Below the pieces are notes generated by a model. That model did not search any database. It was not told the DNA's origin and saw only the letters and a program-made list of their open reading frames with translations. A stretch of DNA of 50,535 nt from Acidimicrobiaceae bacterium (GTDB lineage: Bacteria; Actinomycetota; Acidimicrobiia; Acidimicrobiales; Ilumatobacteraceae), in assembly GCA_947490975.1 (NCBI GenBank), contig CANLHV010000002.1, positions 1-50,535 on the forward strand, in the 5' to 3' direction. The position numbers and the translations under genes were made by a program. Below, piece after piece: positions 1 to 10,747 of the stretch (within the stretch, counting starts at the first letter, position 1; each line of letters opens with the position of its first letter).

Positions 1-504
1 TACGAGTCAGTCACCTACGAGGCTTATGCGCCTGGCGGTGTGGCGATGTTGATCGATATTTTGACTGACAATCGCAATCGCACCGCAGCAGATGTACGCA
101 TCATTTTTTCGAAGCAAGGCGGCTCAATGGCTGCACCAGGTTCTGTTGGTTGGCAGTTTTCACGCAAAGGCGTAATTCTTGTGTCGAAATCTGCGAGCGA
201 AGACGAGTTGATGACGATCGGTTTAGATCACGGACTCGAAGACATCACCGCAGAAGAAGAGATGTGGCATATCACTTGCGACCCGAGCCAGGTTTACGAG
301 CTCAAATCGGCATTTGAGTCTGCAAAAATTTTAGTCAGTTCGGCGACGTCGACGATGCTCTCGGCTAATACGGTTACGATTAATGATCCCGACGAAGCAA
401 AAGCGATTTTAAAAATTATGAATGAACTTGACGACAATGATGATGTGCAAGATGTTTACGCAAACTTTGATATTTCTGAGTCGCTAATGCAAGAAGTTGG
501 TTAA
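1..504 (+). CDS. YebC/PmpR-family transcriptional regulator (5' truncated by window edge)
   Basis: Frame is open from base 1 (YESVTYEAYAPGGVAMLIDILTDNRNRTAADVRIIFSKQGG...), the characteristic YebC core; stop at 502-504. Confidence 0.95.
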   Translation, partial: YESVTYEAYAPGGVAMLIDILTDNRNRTAADVRIIFSKQGGSMAAPGSVGWQFSRKGVILVSKSASEDELMTIGLDHGLEDITAEEEMWHITCDPSQVYELKSAFESAKILVSSATSTMLSANTVTINDPDEAKAILKIMNELDDNDDVQDVYANFDISESLMQEVG

Positions 505-507
505 GTC

Positions 508-969
508 GTGGCGTCACAAAAGCCTGTTGATGTCGGCGATCTCGCACCAGACTTCACCTTGCCGGGCACTTCAAACAAGAGTTATTCTCTTTCGCAATTT
601 CGCGGACAAACTGTCGTGCTTGTTTTCTACCCGGGCGATGACACCTTGGTTTGCACCAAGCAGCTTTGCGCGTATAACAACGAGCTGAGTCAATTCTCAA
701 ATGTGAACGCGCAGATCTTGGCAATTTCGGCACAAGACATTGCCAGCCATGAGGCGTTCAGCGCCAAACAAGGCTATAAGTTTCCGCTTCTTTCAGATAC
801 TGACAAAACGGTTGCAAGTCTCTACTCGGTAGTGGGTCTTTTGGGTCTGCCCAAGCGAAGTGTTTTCGTGGTTGATGCAAATGGCGTCATTAAATATGCA
901 CATCGGTCGGTGCTCGGGGTGACGTATCGCCCCGTGAGTGAACTCATCGAGGCAGTCGCCAAAGCCTAG
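508..969 (+). CDS. Peroxiredoxin, Bcp/AhpC-TSA family
   Basis: GTG start; APDFTLPGT...[20 protein letters not shown] thioredoxin-fold peroxidase motif with Cys-X4-Cys. Confidence 0.9.
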   Translation: MASQKPVDVGDLAPDFTLPGTSNKSYSLSQFRGQTVVLVFYPGDDTLVCTKQLCAYNNELSQFSNVNAQILAISAQDIASHEAFSAKQGYKFPLLSDTDKTVASLYSVVGLLGLPKRSVFVVDANGVIKYAHRSVLGVTYRPVSELIEAVAKA

Positions 970-993
970 ATAGGCATCTACTAAGATGAACAT

Positions 994-1524
994 ATGTTCG
1001 CCCCCTGTGCAAGCATCGTTCTAGGCATTGATCCTGGTTTGACTCGATGCGGTTACGCGGTTTTGCGTGTTTCCGGAAACACCGAAGTTTCAATGTCTGC
1101 GCTCGGTGTGTTGAGTACAAGTCCTGAAAAAGATTTGCCGAATCGCCTTGCTGAGATCGCCCGCGAGATTGAAGAATTGCTCGATGAGTATCAACCATCG
1201 GCGGTAGCAGTCGAACGTATATTTTTTCAATCGAATGTGCGAACTGCAATGAGTGTTGGACAAGTCAGCGGTCTCGTGTTGAGCGCCGCGGCCAGACGCA
1301 ACATCGAAGTAGTTCAGTATTCACCCAATCAAGTCAAACTCGCGTTAACGGGTTGGGGTGGCGCCGATAAAGCGCAGGTTCAAAAGATGGTCAAAGAGCG
1401 ACTGAAGTTAAATTCAATTCCTAAACCAGCAGATGCGGCAGATGCGGCAGCGATTGCGCTGTGTCACATTGCTTCGAGTCCATTGTCCGCAAAGATCGCT
1501 CAGTCGACGATGGGCACGATGTGA
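994..1524 (+). CDS. ruvC: Holliday junction resolvase RuvC
   Basis: VLGIDPGLTRCGYAV, AVERIFFQSN and DAADAAAIALCH active-site motifs; followed by ruvA and ruvB. Confidence 0.97.
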   Translation: MFAPCASIVLGIDPGLTRCGYAVLRVSGNTEVSMSALGVLSTSPEKDLPNRLAEIAREIEELLDEYQPSAVAVERIFFQSNVRTAMSVGQVSGLVLSAAARRNIEVVQYSPNQVKLALTGWGGADKAQVQKMVKERLKLNSIPKPADAADAAAIALCHIASSPLSAKIAQSTMGTM

Positions 1525-2108
1525 TTGGTTCTTTGCGTGGCGTAGTTCTAGAGCGCACTAGCGACTCAACAGTTTTGCTTGAAGTCGGCGGTGTTGGCTA
1601 CTTGGTTCATGTCACCCCGCGCACACTCGGTGAACTTGAGCCAACGTCGAAGGCGTTTCTCTATGTGCATCACCATGTGCGAGAAGATGCGCAAACGCTC
1701 TATGCATTTCTTGATCGTGACGAACGAAAATGCTTTGAGGTTTTAGTCGGCACACATGGTGTTGGTCCAACAATGGCGATGGCAGTTTTGGCAACCCATT
1801 CGCCTCGCGCGCTGGTCGACATTGTTGCCGGTGCAGATATCGCCGCATTGACGCTTGTCTCTGGTGTTGGCAAAAAAACCGCAGAACGTCTGTTAATTGA
1901 GCTCAAGAATCGTTTGCATTTAAACATTCTTGAAGCATCAAACCAGGTAGGTGGTTCGTCGAGTGTCGGAGATGTGCGCGACGCGCTTGCTGGTCTGGGT
2001 TACTCTGCAGAAGAGATTCGCGATGTCTTGCGTGAAGTCAATGTTGGTACCGATCCAGAACTAATGTTGCGTGAAGCGTTGAACATGTTGGGGGCGCGTC
2101 GTGCGTGA
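1521..2108 (+). CDS. ruvA: Holliday junction DNA helicase subunit RuvA
   Basis: [33 protein letters not shown]-terminus; GTG at 1521 overlaps the ruvC stop (GTGA). The ORF-track start at 1461 is an upstream extension. Confidence 0.95.
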   Translation: MIGSLRGVVLERTSDSTVLLEVGGVGYLVHVTPRTLGELEPTSKAFLYVHHHVREDAQTLYAFLDRDERKCFEVLVGTHGVGPTMAMAVLATHSPRALVDIVAGADIAALTLVSGVGKKTAERLLIELKNRLHLNILEASNQVGGSSSVGDVRDALAGLGYSAEEIRDVLREVNVGTDPELMLREALNMLGARRA

Positions 2109-3120
2109 AGAATTTACTGATCCAGCGATCACTACCGATCCGGCAGATCTTGATGACATTGGCTTGCGCCCCAAATCGCTCGCCGATTTTGTTGGTCAAC
2201 GTGAACTCAAAGAGCATCTCGGCATTGTTTTAGAGGCTGCTCGCAAACGAGAACAATCTGCTGATCACATTTTGCTTGCCGGGCCTCCGGGTTTGGGCAA
2301 AACGACTATGGCGGGCATCGTCGCCAGTGAGATGTCGGCCAAAATCCATATCACCTCTGGTCCGGCACTCGAGCGGGCAGGCGACTTGGCATCGATTCTC
2401 ACCAAGCTTGATGTAAATGATGTTTTGTTTATTGATGAGATCCATCGGCTTTCACGCCAAGTTGAAGAGATTTTGTACCCCGCCATGGAAGACTTCCAGA
2501 TCGACATTGTCGTCGGCAAAGGACCATCGGCTTCGTCTATTCGGCTAACTCTGCCAAGGTTCACGTTGATTGGCGCCACCACTCGCACTGGCATGATCAC
2601 TGGTCCTTTGCGTGATCGTTTCGGTCTCGTCGCGCGTCTCGACTTTTATGAAGTAGATGAACTTGAGCAAATCGTCACGCGAACGGCACGCATTCTGAAA
2701 GTGCCAATCGATAAACATGGTGCAATTGAAATCGCCAGTAGGTCTCGGGGTACTCCGAGAATTGCCAATCGTTTGCTGCGTCGTGTGCGTGATCATGCTG
2801 AAGTGCGGGGCGATGGTCAAGTTACAAAAGAGAGTGCGCGCCAAGCCCTCGCTGTTTTCGGTGTTGACGAGCTTGGTCTAGACAAGGTTGATCGCTCGAT
2901 TTTGTCGGCTTTGTGTCGGCAGTTTGCCGGTGGGCCAGTTGGTTTGTCAACGTTGGCGATCTCGGTTAGTGAACAGACCGAAACAATTGAAGATGTATAC
3001 GAACCATTTTTGATTCAGCAGGGTTTGTTGGCGCGAACGCCTCGTGGCAGAGTAGCGATGCCATTGGCATGGCAACATCTTGGCCAGACGCCACCTGAAA
3101 CTGCTCCAGAATTATTTTAA
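2101..3120 (+). CDS. ruvB: Holliday junction branch migration ATPase RuvB
   Basis: [23 protein letters not shown] Walker A, FIDEIHRL Walker [19 protein letters not shown]. Confidence 0.98.
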   Translation: MREEFTDPAITTDPADLDDIGLRPKSLADFVGQRELKEHLGIVLEAARKREQSADHILLAGPPGLGKTTMAGIVASEMSAKIHITSGPALERAGDLASILTKLDVNDVLFIDEIHRLSRQVEEILYPAMEDFQIDIVVGKGPSASSIRLTLPRFTLIGATTRTGMITGPLRDRFGLVARLDFYEVDELEQIVTRTARILKVPIDKHGAIEIASRSRGTPRIANRLLRRVRDHAEVRGDGQVTKESARQALAVFGVDELGLDKVDRSILSALCRQFAGGPVGLSTLAISVSEQTETIEDVYEPFLIQQGLLARTPRGRVAMPLAWQHLGQTPPETAPELF

Positions 3121-3132
3121 AATAGTTTTTCT

Positions 3133-4149
3133 GTGCAAATTGAAGACTTTGATTACGATCTGCCGGCTGATTTAATCGCCCAAACACCCGTCGAGCCGCG
3201 AGATTCGGCGCGACTTTTGGTCGATCAAGGTTTGAGTCTGCCGCTGCATCGTCAAGTTAAAGACTTCGTCGACTTCTGCCGACCGGGCGATGTGATTGTT
3301 GTTAACGACACAAAGGTCATTCCGGCAAGACTGCGCTTGGTTCGAGAGTCCGGCGGCGCCGCAGAGGTTTTGTTGCTCGAGCAAGACTCGTCAGCACCAT
3401 CTAAATGGGAAGCGCTAATTCGCCCCGCCAAGCGGCTCAAACTTGGCGAAACGCTTTTTGCTTCTGACAATTCTGCAGTTGTGCGCATTGGCGAGCGCAC
3501 CGATGCTGGTGACACGTTCAGTGTTGAGCTAGTCGGCAAAACACATGTCGAAGTCGAGGCACTTCTCAAAAAGTATGGCGAGATGCCACTGCCTCCGTAT
3601 ATCGAAACACGACTTGAGCAGGCCGACAGATACCAAACTGTTTATGCAAATCGACCTGCATCTGCTGCGGCACCGACAGCGGGTTTGCATTTCACACCGA
3701 AACTTTTGTCAGATTTGAAAAATGCAGGAATCAAAATTTTTACTGTCGATCTGACGGTTGGCTTAGACACCTTCGCGCCGGTCACGTCGGCAAATCCATT
3801 AGATCATCCGATGCACAGCGAGCATTATCGAGTTAGTCAAGAAACTCTCGATGAGTGTGCTCGAGCCGAGCGGGTTATTGCCGTTGGTACTACGGCTACA
3901 CGCGCGCTCGAGTCTGCGGCAACTAGTGGTGTTTTGTCTGGTCGAACCAAGATGTTTATCTCGCGTGGGTATGAATTTAAAGTCGTAGATCTGTTGTTGA
4001 CTAATTTTCATATGCCAAGAACAACTCTGTTGATGATGATCGAAGCCTTCGTCGGCCCGCGTTGGCGCGATCTTTATTCGACGGCGATAGCCGAGCGATA
4101 TCGCATGCTTTCGTTTGGCGACGCAATGCTTTTGAATCGACATCTGTAA
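3133..4149 (+). CDS. queA: S-adenosylmethionine:tRNA ribosyltransferase-isomerase
   Basis: FDYDLPADLIAQTPVEPRDSARLLV; AAPTAGLHFT; LLLTNFHMPRTTLLMM; adjacent to tgt. Confidence 0.97.
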   Translation: MQIEDFDYDLPADLIAQTPVEPRDSARLLVDQGLSLPLHRQVKDFVDFCRPGDVIVVNDTKVIPARLRLVRESGGAAEVLLLEQDSSAPSKWEALIRPAKRLKLGETLFASDNSAVVRIGERTDAGDTFSVELVGKTHVEVEALLKKYGEMPLPPYIETRLEQADRYQTVYANRPASAAAPTAGLHFTPKLLSDLKNAGIKIFTVDLTVGLDTFAPVTSANPLDHPMHSEHYRVSQETLDECARAERVIAVGTTATRALESAATSGVLSGRTKMFISRGYEFKVVDLLLTNFHMPRTTLLMMIEAFVGPRWRDLYSTAIAERYRMLSFGDAMLLNRHL

Positions 4150-4193
4150 CAGTCTCAATGATTACAACTAGCAACTAGATACCGTGTAGTCGC

Positions 4194-5312
4194 ATGTTCG
4201 CTGTAAAATTTCGTGAGACTGCACGCGACCAATCGGCGCGCGCTGGTGTCGCCACTACGCACCGAGGTGATTACGAAACTCCGTGCTTTATGCCTGTCGG
4301 CACTCGCGGAGCAATAAGGCATTTGAGTGCGCAAGATTATGAAGAACTTGGTGCGCAAATTGTGTTGGGCAACACCTATCACTTGATGCTTCGACCAGGT
4401 GCTCAAATTGTTTCAGACTTAGGGGGTCTTGGTGCTTTTGCTGGCTGGAAAGGTCTGACTCTTACCGACTCGGGGGGCTTTCAAGTTTTTTCGTTGAACC
4501 CTGATGTCGACGATGAAGGTGTTTCATTTAGGTCGACTTATGACGGCTCGATGCACAGATTCACACCAGAGTCGGCAGTGACTACGCAACAGCTTCTTGG
4601 CGCAGACATCCAAATGGTTTTAGATGTCTGTGCTTCACTGCCAGCAACTGACGATGTCATAAAACTTGCACTGAAACGTACGTCAAATTGGGCAGCGCGA
4701 GCCAAGGCAACCCACACACGCACTGATCAAAGTTTGTTCGGCATCGTGCAAGGCGGCATTGATCCGGTGTTGCGTCAAGAAAGTGCAAAAATCACCGCGA
4801 ACCTAGAATTTGACGGCTACGGAATCGGTGGCTTGTCAGTAGGTGAGACCCGCGAAGAAATGTTGGTTGCGTTAGCCGCGGCAATTGAACATCTGCCGAA
4901 AGATCGTCCACGATATTTGATGGGAGTGGGTGACCCGGCTTCACTAGTTGAGGCCGTTAATTTAGGCGTCGATCAGTTTGATTGCGTGATGCAAACACGA
5001 ATCGGTCGTCATGGAACAGCGCTCACATCGGTTGGCAAACTGAACATAACACGCGCTGAGTTTTCGACTAGTCAAGACCCGATTGATGATCAGTGCGCCT
5101 GCCCAGTTTGCAAACGGCACACGCGAGGCTACATTCGCCATCTTTTTCAGGTCAACGAACCAACGGCAGCGCGACTGGTATCGATTCACAACATTGCTTT
5201 CACTTTAAATCTGATGAAGCAAATGCGAGAAGCGATTGCTGCCGGCACATTTGCGAGTCTGCGAAAGTCGTTATTGGCCGTATGGGCAGACTCTGCGAAC
5301 GAGAAGGTGTAA
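4194..5312 (+). CDS. tgt: Queuine/archaeosine tRNA-guanine transglycosylase
   Basis: TPCFMPVGTRGAIR, LTDSGGFQVFSL, FGIVQGGIDPVLR, CxCxxC...H zinc motif region (CACPVCKRHTRGYIRHL). Confidence 0.98.
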   Translation: MFAVKFRETARDQSARAGVATTHRGDYETPCFMPVGTRGAIRHLSAQDYEELGAQIVLGNTYHLMLRPGAQIVSDLGGLGAFAGWKGLTLTDSGGFQVFSLNPDVDDEGVSFRSTYDGSMHRFTPESAVTTQQLLGADIQMVLDVCASLPATDDVIKLALKRTSNWAARAKATHTRTDQSLFGIVQGGIDPVLRQESAKITANLEFDGYGIGGLSVGETREEMLVALAAAIEHLPKDRPRYLMGVGDPASLVEAVNLGVDQFDCVMQTRIGRHGTALTSVGKLNITRAEFSTSQDPIDDQCACPVCKRHTRGYIRHLFQVNEPTAARLVSIHNIAFTLNLMKQMREAIAAGTFASLRKSLLAVWADSANEKV

Positions 5313-5330
5313 CCCCTAGACTTGCTTGCT

Positions 5331-5684
5331 ATGTCTATAACTATTGATTCGCTGTTTTCGACCATCTTTCCGAGCCTTGTGGCTGCTGCGGCAGACGAAC
5401 AGGCATCAAATCCGATTTTGGGTTTCCTGCCTTTAGTACTTATCTTTGCCGCAATGTATTTCTTGTTGTTGCGACCACAACGCAAGCGTCAAAAAGAAAC
5501 TGCAAACTTGCAAAAAGGCATCGCTGAAGGCGACGAAGTCGTGTTGAACTCGGGTATTTATGGTTTCGTTTCTGCGGTTGAAGATGAGTGGTTGTGGCTA
5601 GACGTGGCCGAAAAAGTCGAAATTCGCGTCGCTAAAGGTTCGGTAGCGCGCAAGATTTCGGCAAATTCAAAGCCTGCCGAGTGA
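5331..5684 (+). CDS. yajC: Preprotein translocase subunit YajC
   Basis: Single TM segment followed by RPQRKRQKE and GDEVVLNSGIYGFV; directly precedes secD. ATG at 5331 preferred over TTG at 5322. Confidence 0.93.
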   Translation: MSITIDSLFSTIFPSLVAAAADEQASNPILGFLPLVLIFAAMYFLLLRPQRKRQKETANLQKGIAEGDEVVLNSGIYGFVSAVEDEWLWLDVAEKVEIRVAKGSVARKISANSKPAE

Positions 5685-5721
5685 GTCTCTGAGACTTATT
5701 AGACAGATTGCTCATAATTAA

Positions 5722-7302
5722 ATGAATAAACGTCGCCACATCATTTCGCTGACGCTTTTGATCGTTGTCGTCGCATCTGGTCTTGTTGCGAATCTTGTCG
5801 CCGGAAATACCCCAGCACTCGGCCTTGACTTGCAAGGTGGTGCCTCAGTTACGTTGCAGCCCGAAGGTGATTTCGATGCAGCAGGTCTTGATGTTGCTGT
5901 TGAAATCATTCGCGCTCGAGTTGACTCGATCGGCGTTGCTGAACCAGAAATAATTTTGCAGGGCAGCACCGTCGTTGTCAACCTGCCTGGTGTAAAAGAT
6001 CAGCAACAGGCTCTTGACATAATCGGCCGTACCGGTGAACTCTTGTTGCGACCAGTTCTTCAAACAGGCATCTTGAATCAAAATCCAGACACAAGTGTGC
6101 CCGCAGGTGAAACGACACTGCCGACGAGCGAAACAACAGTGCCAGAAGCGACTTCTGATTCGGTTGAAGATGGTTCTGGTTTAGTTTCGGGTGGCCCTGG
6201 CGCATCAAAAGTAGTCGCGACACCTACAACAGTGGCCCAAACTTCGACAACGGTCGCTGATTCGACAACAAGTTCAACCGAAGTCGTGCCGACAGACTCG
6301 GGGGTACCTGGTTTGGGAGATGATCCGAATGATCCGACTCAGACAGTTTTATTGCTCGATAAACAGGGTGTCGCATATGTTGTTGGACCTGCGGGCGCAT
6401 CAGGCAAAGTTTTCAAAAATGACGCACGCGCCGATGTTGAAACCGGACAATGGGCAGTTGTAGTTGGTTTGCGAAGTGGTCCTGACGGCGACCAATTATG
6501 GAATCGGCTCGCCGCCGCGTGTTTCAACAGAACCGCCGAATGTCCGACTGGGCAACTCGCAATGGTGCTTGATGGCACCGTGATTTCGGCGCCGACTGTA
6601 AATGAGCCCGAGTTCACCGGCGGAACTGTGCAAATCACAGGTTCGTTCACGCCCGAAGAGGCGCGTGACCTGGCCAAAATTCTTGAGTTCGGTGCGGTGC
6701 CAGTGCGCTTTGGCGTATCGCAAGCACAGACCGTGTCGGCAACATTGGGTTCAGACTCGCTTCGCGCCGCCTTGATCTCTGGGCTGGTCGGTATTTTGTT
6801 GGTTGCTTTGCTTTTGTTTGCTTACTACAAATTAATGGCACTCTTTGTGCTTGCAGGCTTGACCATCTCAGTTGCGCTCTTGTGGAGCGTGATTTCATTT
6901 CTGTCTCGCAACAATGGTCTTGCACTTTCGCTCTCAGGCATTGCCGGAATCATTGTTTCGATCGGCATTGCTGTTGACTCATATATCGTTTTCTTTGAAC
7001 GAATAAAAGATGAAATTCGAGCGGGTAAGACTCTGAAAAATTCTGCACTGCGTAGTTTTGAGTCAGCATGGCGCACAATCGTCGCAGCCGATACGGTTTC
7101 GTTTATAGCCGCAATAGTGTTGTGGTATCTCACCGTCGGCTCGGTTCGCGGCTTTGCATTCTTCCTGGGTATTTCTGCGCTGACCGACATTCTCGTGACG
7201 TTTTTCTTTACAAGAAGTGCGGTTCTTCTTTATGCACGTTCAAAAGGCGCACAAGGCCGCAAGATTCTCGGCATTCAAACAGTGAAGCCAGAGGTGTTTT
7301 AA
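5722..7302 (+). CDS. secD: Protein translocase subunit SecD, with a long Thr/Ser/Pro-rich linker
   Basis: GLDLQGGASVTL, VEIIRARVDSIGVAEPEI, GIIVSIGIAVDSYIVFFERIKDE; followed by secF. Confidence 0.96.
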   Translation: MNKRRHIISLTLLIVVVASGLVANLVAGNTPALGLDLQGGASVTLQPEGDFDAAGLDVAVEIIRARVDSIGVAEPEIILQGSTVVVNLPGVKDQQQALDIIGRTGELLLRPVLQTGILNQNPDTSVPAGETTLPTSETTVPEATSDSVEDGSGLVSGGPGASKVVATPTTVAQTSTTVADSTTSSTEVVPTDSGVPGLGDDPNDPTQTVLLLDKQGVAYVVGPAGASGKVFKNDARADVETGQWAVVVGLRSGPDGDQLWNRLAAACFNRTAECPTGQLAMVLDGTVISAPTVNEPEFTGGTVQITGSFTPEEARDLAKILEFGAVPVRFGVSQAQTVSATLGSDSLRAALISGLVGILLVALLLFAYYKLMALFVLAGLTISVALLWSVISFLSRNNGLALSLSGIAGIIVSIGIAVDSYIVFFERIKDEIRAGKTLKNSALRSFESAWRTIVAADTVSFIAAIVLWYLTVGSVRGFAFFLGISALTDILVTFFFTRSAVLLYARSKGAQGRKILGIQTVKPEVF

Positions 7303-8438
7303 TGAAAACTTTCTTTGCGGGTTTTGGGCGGCTCTATCGTGGCGAGACAACGTTCGACTTCATTGGTAAGCGCATTTTTGGTCTCACAGTTTCACTAATA
7401 ATTGTTCTCGCTGGGGCAGTTTCGTTGGTGTTTCAAGGTCTTGAACTCGGCATCGACTTTCGCGGTGGCGTTGCATGGGAGGTGCCTGCCGGTTCTCTGA
7501 CCGATCAAGATGCGCGAGATGTTCTTGGCGCCAATAATGTTGAGGCGTCAAACGCCAAGATTCAATTCTTGACAGGCAGCGAGTTGCAAGTGATGCGAGT
7601 TCAAGTTGGCGATCAACCTGAGGCAATTCGCCTTGCCGTTCAGAATTCTTTTGCTGAACTAGCCAAAGTTGAAGTCGAAGAGGTGAGCGTTGCTTCAGTT
7701 AGTTCGTCTTGGGGTCGCAGCATCACTGAAAAAGCAATTCGAGCCCTGATTGCGTTCTTTGTAATTGTTTCTCTTTATATCTCTTGGCGTCTTGAATGGA
7801 AGATGGCAATTGCGGCATTTGTCGCGATGGTTCATGACGTATTGATCAGTGTTGGCGTGTATTCACTGTTTGGTTTTGAAGTAACACCCGCGACAGTTGT
7901 TGCTTTCTTGACGATCTTGGGCTACTCGTTATACGACACCGTGGTTGTTTTCGATCGAGTTCAAGAAAATGCAGAAAAGTTCGCCACATCACGTCAATCG
8001 TTTGCCAACATCGCCAACATTTCGACCAATGAAGTGCTTGCGCGGTCGCTAAACACGACGCTCTCGTCGGCGCTACCCGTAATCTCGTTGTTGGTCGTCG
8101 GCTCATTTATTCTCGGGGCAAAGAGTCTTGAAGAATTTGCAGTTGCGCTCTTGGTAGGCATGCTGGCTGGAACTTACTCATCGATTTTTGTCGCAGTTCC
8201 GCTCTTAGATTTGCTTAAGCGCGATGAACCGAAATACCGAACTTTTAAGGGGCAGGTTGCAACCGGTGGCGCACTGTCAGAACTCATGGGCTCGGGCGAA
8301 AAGTTTAAAATGACTGCTGATACATCTGGCACAAGCGATCTGGCTTCAGAATCGAAGCAATCGGCAACCAGCAACACCGAAAAACGAGTTACTGCTGTTT
8401 TGACGCACCCACCGCGACCCCGAAAAAAACGTCGTTAG
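7302..8438 (+). CDS. secF: Protein translocase subunit SecF
   Basis: ATG at 7302 overlaps the secD TAA; LGIDFRGGVAWEV, GYSLYDTVVVFDRVQEN. The ORF-track start at 7068 is an upstream extension inside secD. Confidence 0.96.
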   Translation: MKTFFAGFGRLYRGETTFDFIGKRIFGLTVSLIIVLAGAVSLVFQGLELGIDFRGGVAWEVPAGSLTDQDARDVLGANNVEASNAKIQFLTGSELQVMRVQVGDQPEAIRLAVQNSFAELAKVEVEEVSVASVSSSWGRSITEKAIRALIAFFVIVSLYISWRLEWKMAIAAFVAMVHDVLISVGVYSLFGFEVTPATVVAFLTILGYSLYDTVVVFDRVQENAEKFATSRQSFANIANISTNEVLARSLNTTLSSALPVISLLVVGSFILGAKSLEEFAVALLVGMLAGTYSSIFVAVPLLDLLKRDEPKYRTFKGQVATGGALSELMGSGEKFKMTADTSGTSDLASESKQSATSNTEKRVTAVLTHPPRPRKKRR

Positions 8439-8453
8439 CACTACGCTTTAGAC

Positions 8454-10709
8454 ATGGCCACCTCATCGAGGGTGCTGCCGTGGCGGCGCCAAAATACAAC
8501 GATTGCCGAAGAGCTTTCGCCGCTGCTGACCGCCTATAAGTCGAGACATCCAAAGGGTTCGGTTTCGCTGATTAATACAGCCTACGAAATGGCTCGATCA
8601 GCACATGCGAATCAAAATCGTTCGAGCGGTGAGCTGTACATCAATCACCCAATTGCTGTTGCCCGGATTGTCGCCGACATCGGTCTTGACGAAGTTTCAA
8701 TAGTCGCTGCATTGTTGCACGACGCCGTTGAAGACACCGAGATAACTATTTCTGATGTTGAAAGCAATTTCGGAAGCGAAGTGTCGGCAATTGTTGACGG
8801 TGTAACGAAACTTGAGCGCCTCCAGTTTGATTCAAAAGAAGCACAGCAGGCCGCGACAATGCGCAAGATGTTGGTGGCGATGGCGCGCGATTTGCGCGTA
8901 TTGATGATCAAGCTTGCAGATCGCTTGCACAACATGCGCACGATTGCCGCAGTACCTCACGAAAAGCAACAAAGAGTTGCGCAAGAGACTCTCGACATTT
9001 ATGCGCCGCTGGCTCATCGTCTTGGTATGCAAGAGATTAAACAGCAACTTGAAGATTTGGCATTTGCTGCACTGTATCCAAAGCGATATGCCGAACTTGA
9101 TCATCTTGTTGCAACTCGGGCACCCGAGAGAAATGTTTATTTGGCAAAAACCATCGGCCAAGTTCAACAATGGCTCAAAGAAGTGAAGATTAACGCCGAA
9201 CTTACGGCGCGCGGTAAACACCTCTGGAGCATCTACGAAAAAATGGTGCAAAAAGGTCGCGAATTTGATGACATCTACGACTTGCTGGCGATTCGAATCG
9301 TCGTGCAATCAGAAAAAGATTGCTACACGGTGCTTGGCGCCATTCACGGACACTGGAAGCCAATAGTTGGTCGATTCAAAGATTACATAGCGATGCCGAA
9401 ATTTAATTTGTATCAATCTCTGCATACGACTGTGGTTGGGCCTGGCGGTAAGCCAATTGAGGTGCAGATTCGCACACAAGAAATGCATCAGCGAGCAGAG
9501 TGGGGCGTGGCATCGCACTGGGCATATAAAGACACAGTTACCGAAGGCGACATCGACTGGCTCAATCGAATCATCGACTGGCAAGGTGAGGTTTCAGACC
9601 CGAGTCAGTTCTTGGAGATTTTGAAAACAGACCTTGAACAAGATGAGTTGTTCGTTTTCACGCCAAAGGGTCGCGTGATCACTCTGCCAGTTTTGTCGAC
9701 TCCGGTTGATTTTGCATACGCGGTTCACACAGAAGTGGGGCATAGTTGCATGGGTGCCCGAGTAAATGGCCGTCTGGTGCCACTTGATTACAAACTTGCA
9801 TCGGGCGATACTTGCGAAGTTCTCGTTTCTCAAGGTGAGACGAGCGAACCAACCGAAGACTGGCTCGATTTCGTAGCTTCACCTAAGGCACGCAGCAAGA
9901 TCAAACAGTGGTTGACGCGTGAACGTCATGAAGACCTGGTTGAAAATGGGCGAGACGAACTTGTCGAGCGACTTCGTCAGGCGGGTTTGCCTGCACAAAA
10001 GATTCTCTCCTCACAGGTTCTGCAAGACGAGGTTGCTTTGCTCAGTTTCGAGAGCGTTAACGAATTTTTCGCCGCAATTGGTGATCAGCGGGTTGACGCT
10101 GTAGCAACAGTCGAACGTATGTCGAGTCGAATGCGTGATGGCCTACAGCCCGATCAGTTGTCAATGTCGTCTGTTGGTGGTGGTATCTCGAGTGTCAACC
10201 AAAAAAATGGTGTGCACATTGAAGGCATGCCCGATGTTCTGGTTCGGCTTTCGCGCTGCTGCACACCAGTTCCGCCCGATGAAGTGATGGGTTTTGTGAC
10301 CAAAGGTCGCGGCGTAACAGTGCATCGTGCCGACTGCGCGAATGCCACGGCCCTTGCCGAAGATTCAGCGCGAGTAGTCGATGTCGAGTGGTCGTCCGAT
10401 GGTTCAAGCACAATGTTTGTTGCGGCAGTTGAAGTCAAGGCGTTAGATCGCTCTCGTCTGCTGCGCGATGTTGCCAATGCACTTTCAGACGAGCACGTGA
10501 ATATCGTGGCATGCACAACGCATACGGGCTCTGACAGAGTGGCGCGAATGCGGTTTGAGTTTGAATTCGCAGACCCTAGTCACTTGCAATCGGTTTTGCG
10601 GGTGATAAAGCGAATCGATGGTGTTTACGATGCGAATCGAGTACTGCCTGTGGTCGCATCGGTCTCGCTGGATGCAGAAGATATCGCTCACCCGTCGGCG
10701 TCAAGATAA
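8454..10709 (+). CDS. relA: Bifunctional (p)ppGpp synthetase/hydrolase (RelA/SpoT family)
   Basis: HD motif AALLHDAVEDT, synthetase YQSLHTTVVGPGGKPIEVQIRTQEMHQRAEWGVASHWAYK, TGS and ACT regions. Confidence 0.97.
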   Translation: MATSSRVLPWRRQNTTIAEELSPLLTAYKSRHPKGSVSLINTAYEMARSAHANQNRSSGELYINHPIAVARIVADIGLDEVSIVAALLHDAVEDTEITISDVESNFGSEVSAIVDGVTKLERLQFDSKEAQQAATMRKMLVAMARDLRVLMIKLADRLHNMRTIAAVPHEKQQRVAQETLDIYAPLAHRLGMQEIKQQLEDLAFAALYPKRYAELDHLVATRAPERNVYLAKTIGQVQQWLKEVKINAELTARGKHLWSIYEKMVQKGREFDDIYDLLAIRIVVQSEKDCYTVLGAIHGHWKPIVGRFKDYIAMPKFNLYQSLHTTVVGPGGKPIEVQIRTQEMHQRAEWGVASHWAYKDTVTEGDIDWLNRIIDWQGEVSDPSQFLEILKTDLEQDELFVFTPKGRVITLPVLSTPVDFAYAVHTEVGHSCMGARVNGRLVPLDYKLASGDTCEVLVSQGETSEPTEDWLDFVASPKARSKIKQWLTRERHEDLVENGRDELVERLRQAGLPAQKILSSQVLQDEVALLSFESVNEFFAAIGDQRVDAVATVERMSSRMRDGLQPDQLSMSSVGGGISSVNQKNGVHIEGMPDVLVRLSRCCTPVPPDEVMGFVTKGRGVTVHRADCANATALAEDSARVVDVEWSSDGSSTMFVAAVEVKALDRSRLLRDVANALSDEHVNIVACTTHTGSDRVARMRFEFEFADPSHLQSVLRVIKRIDGVYDANRVLPVVASVSLDAEDIAHPSASR

Positions 10710-10747
10710 TGATTCGCTTGTGGCGCCAAAGCGTCTAGCCTTCACGC

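Noticed and set aside
3114-3123. Palindrome ATTTTAAAAT between ruvB and queA
   Set aside because: Short and A/T-only; probably part of a -10 region (TAAAAT) or chance.
8439-8453. Absence of apt between secF and relA
   Set aside because: apt is often placed there in actinobacteria but is variable; one window cannot show real loss.
8832-9308. 158-aa antisense ORF opposite relA (and many similar minus-strand ORFs across the track)
   Set aside because: Each is antisense to a confidently identified gene, with no recognisable domain or promoter/SD.
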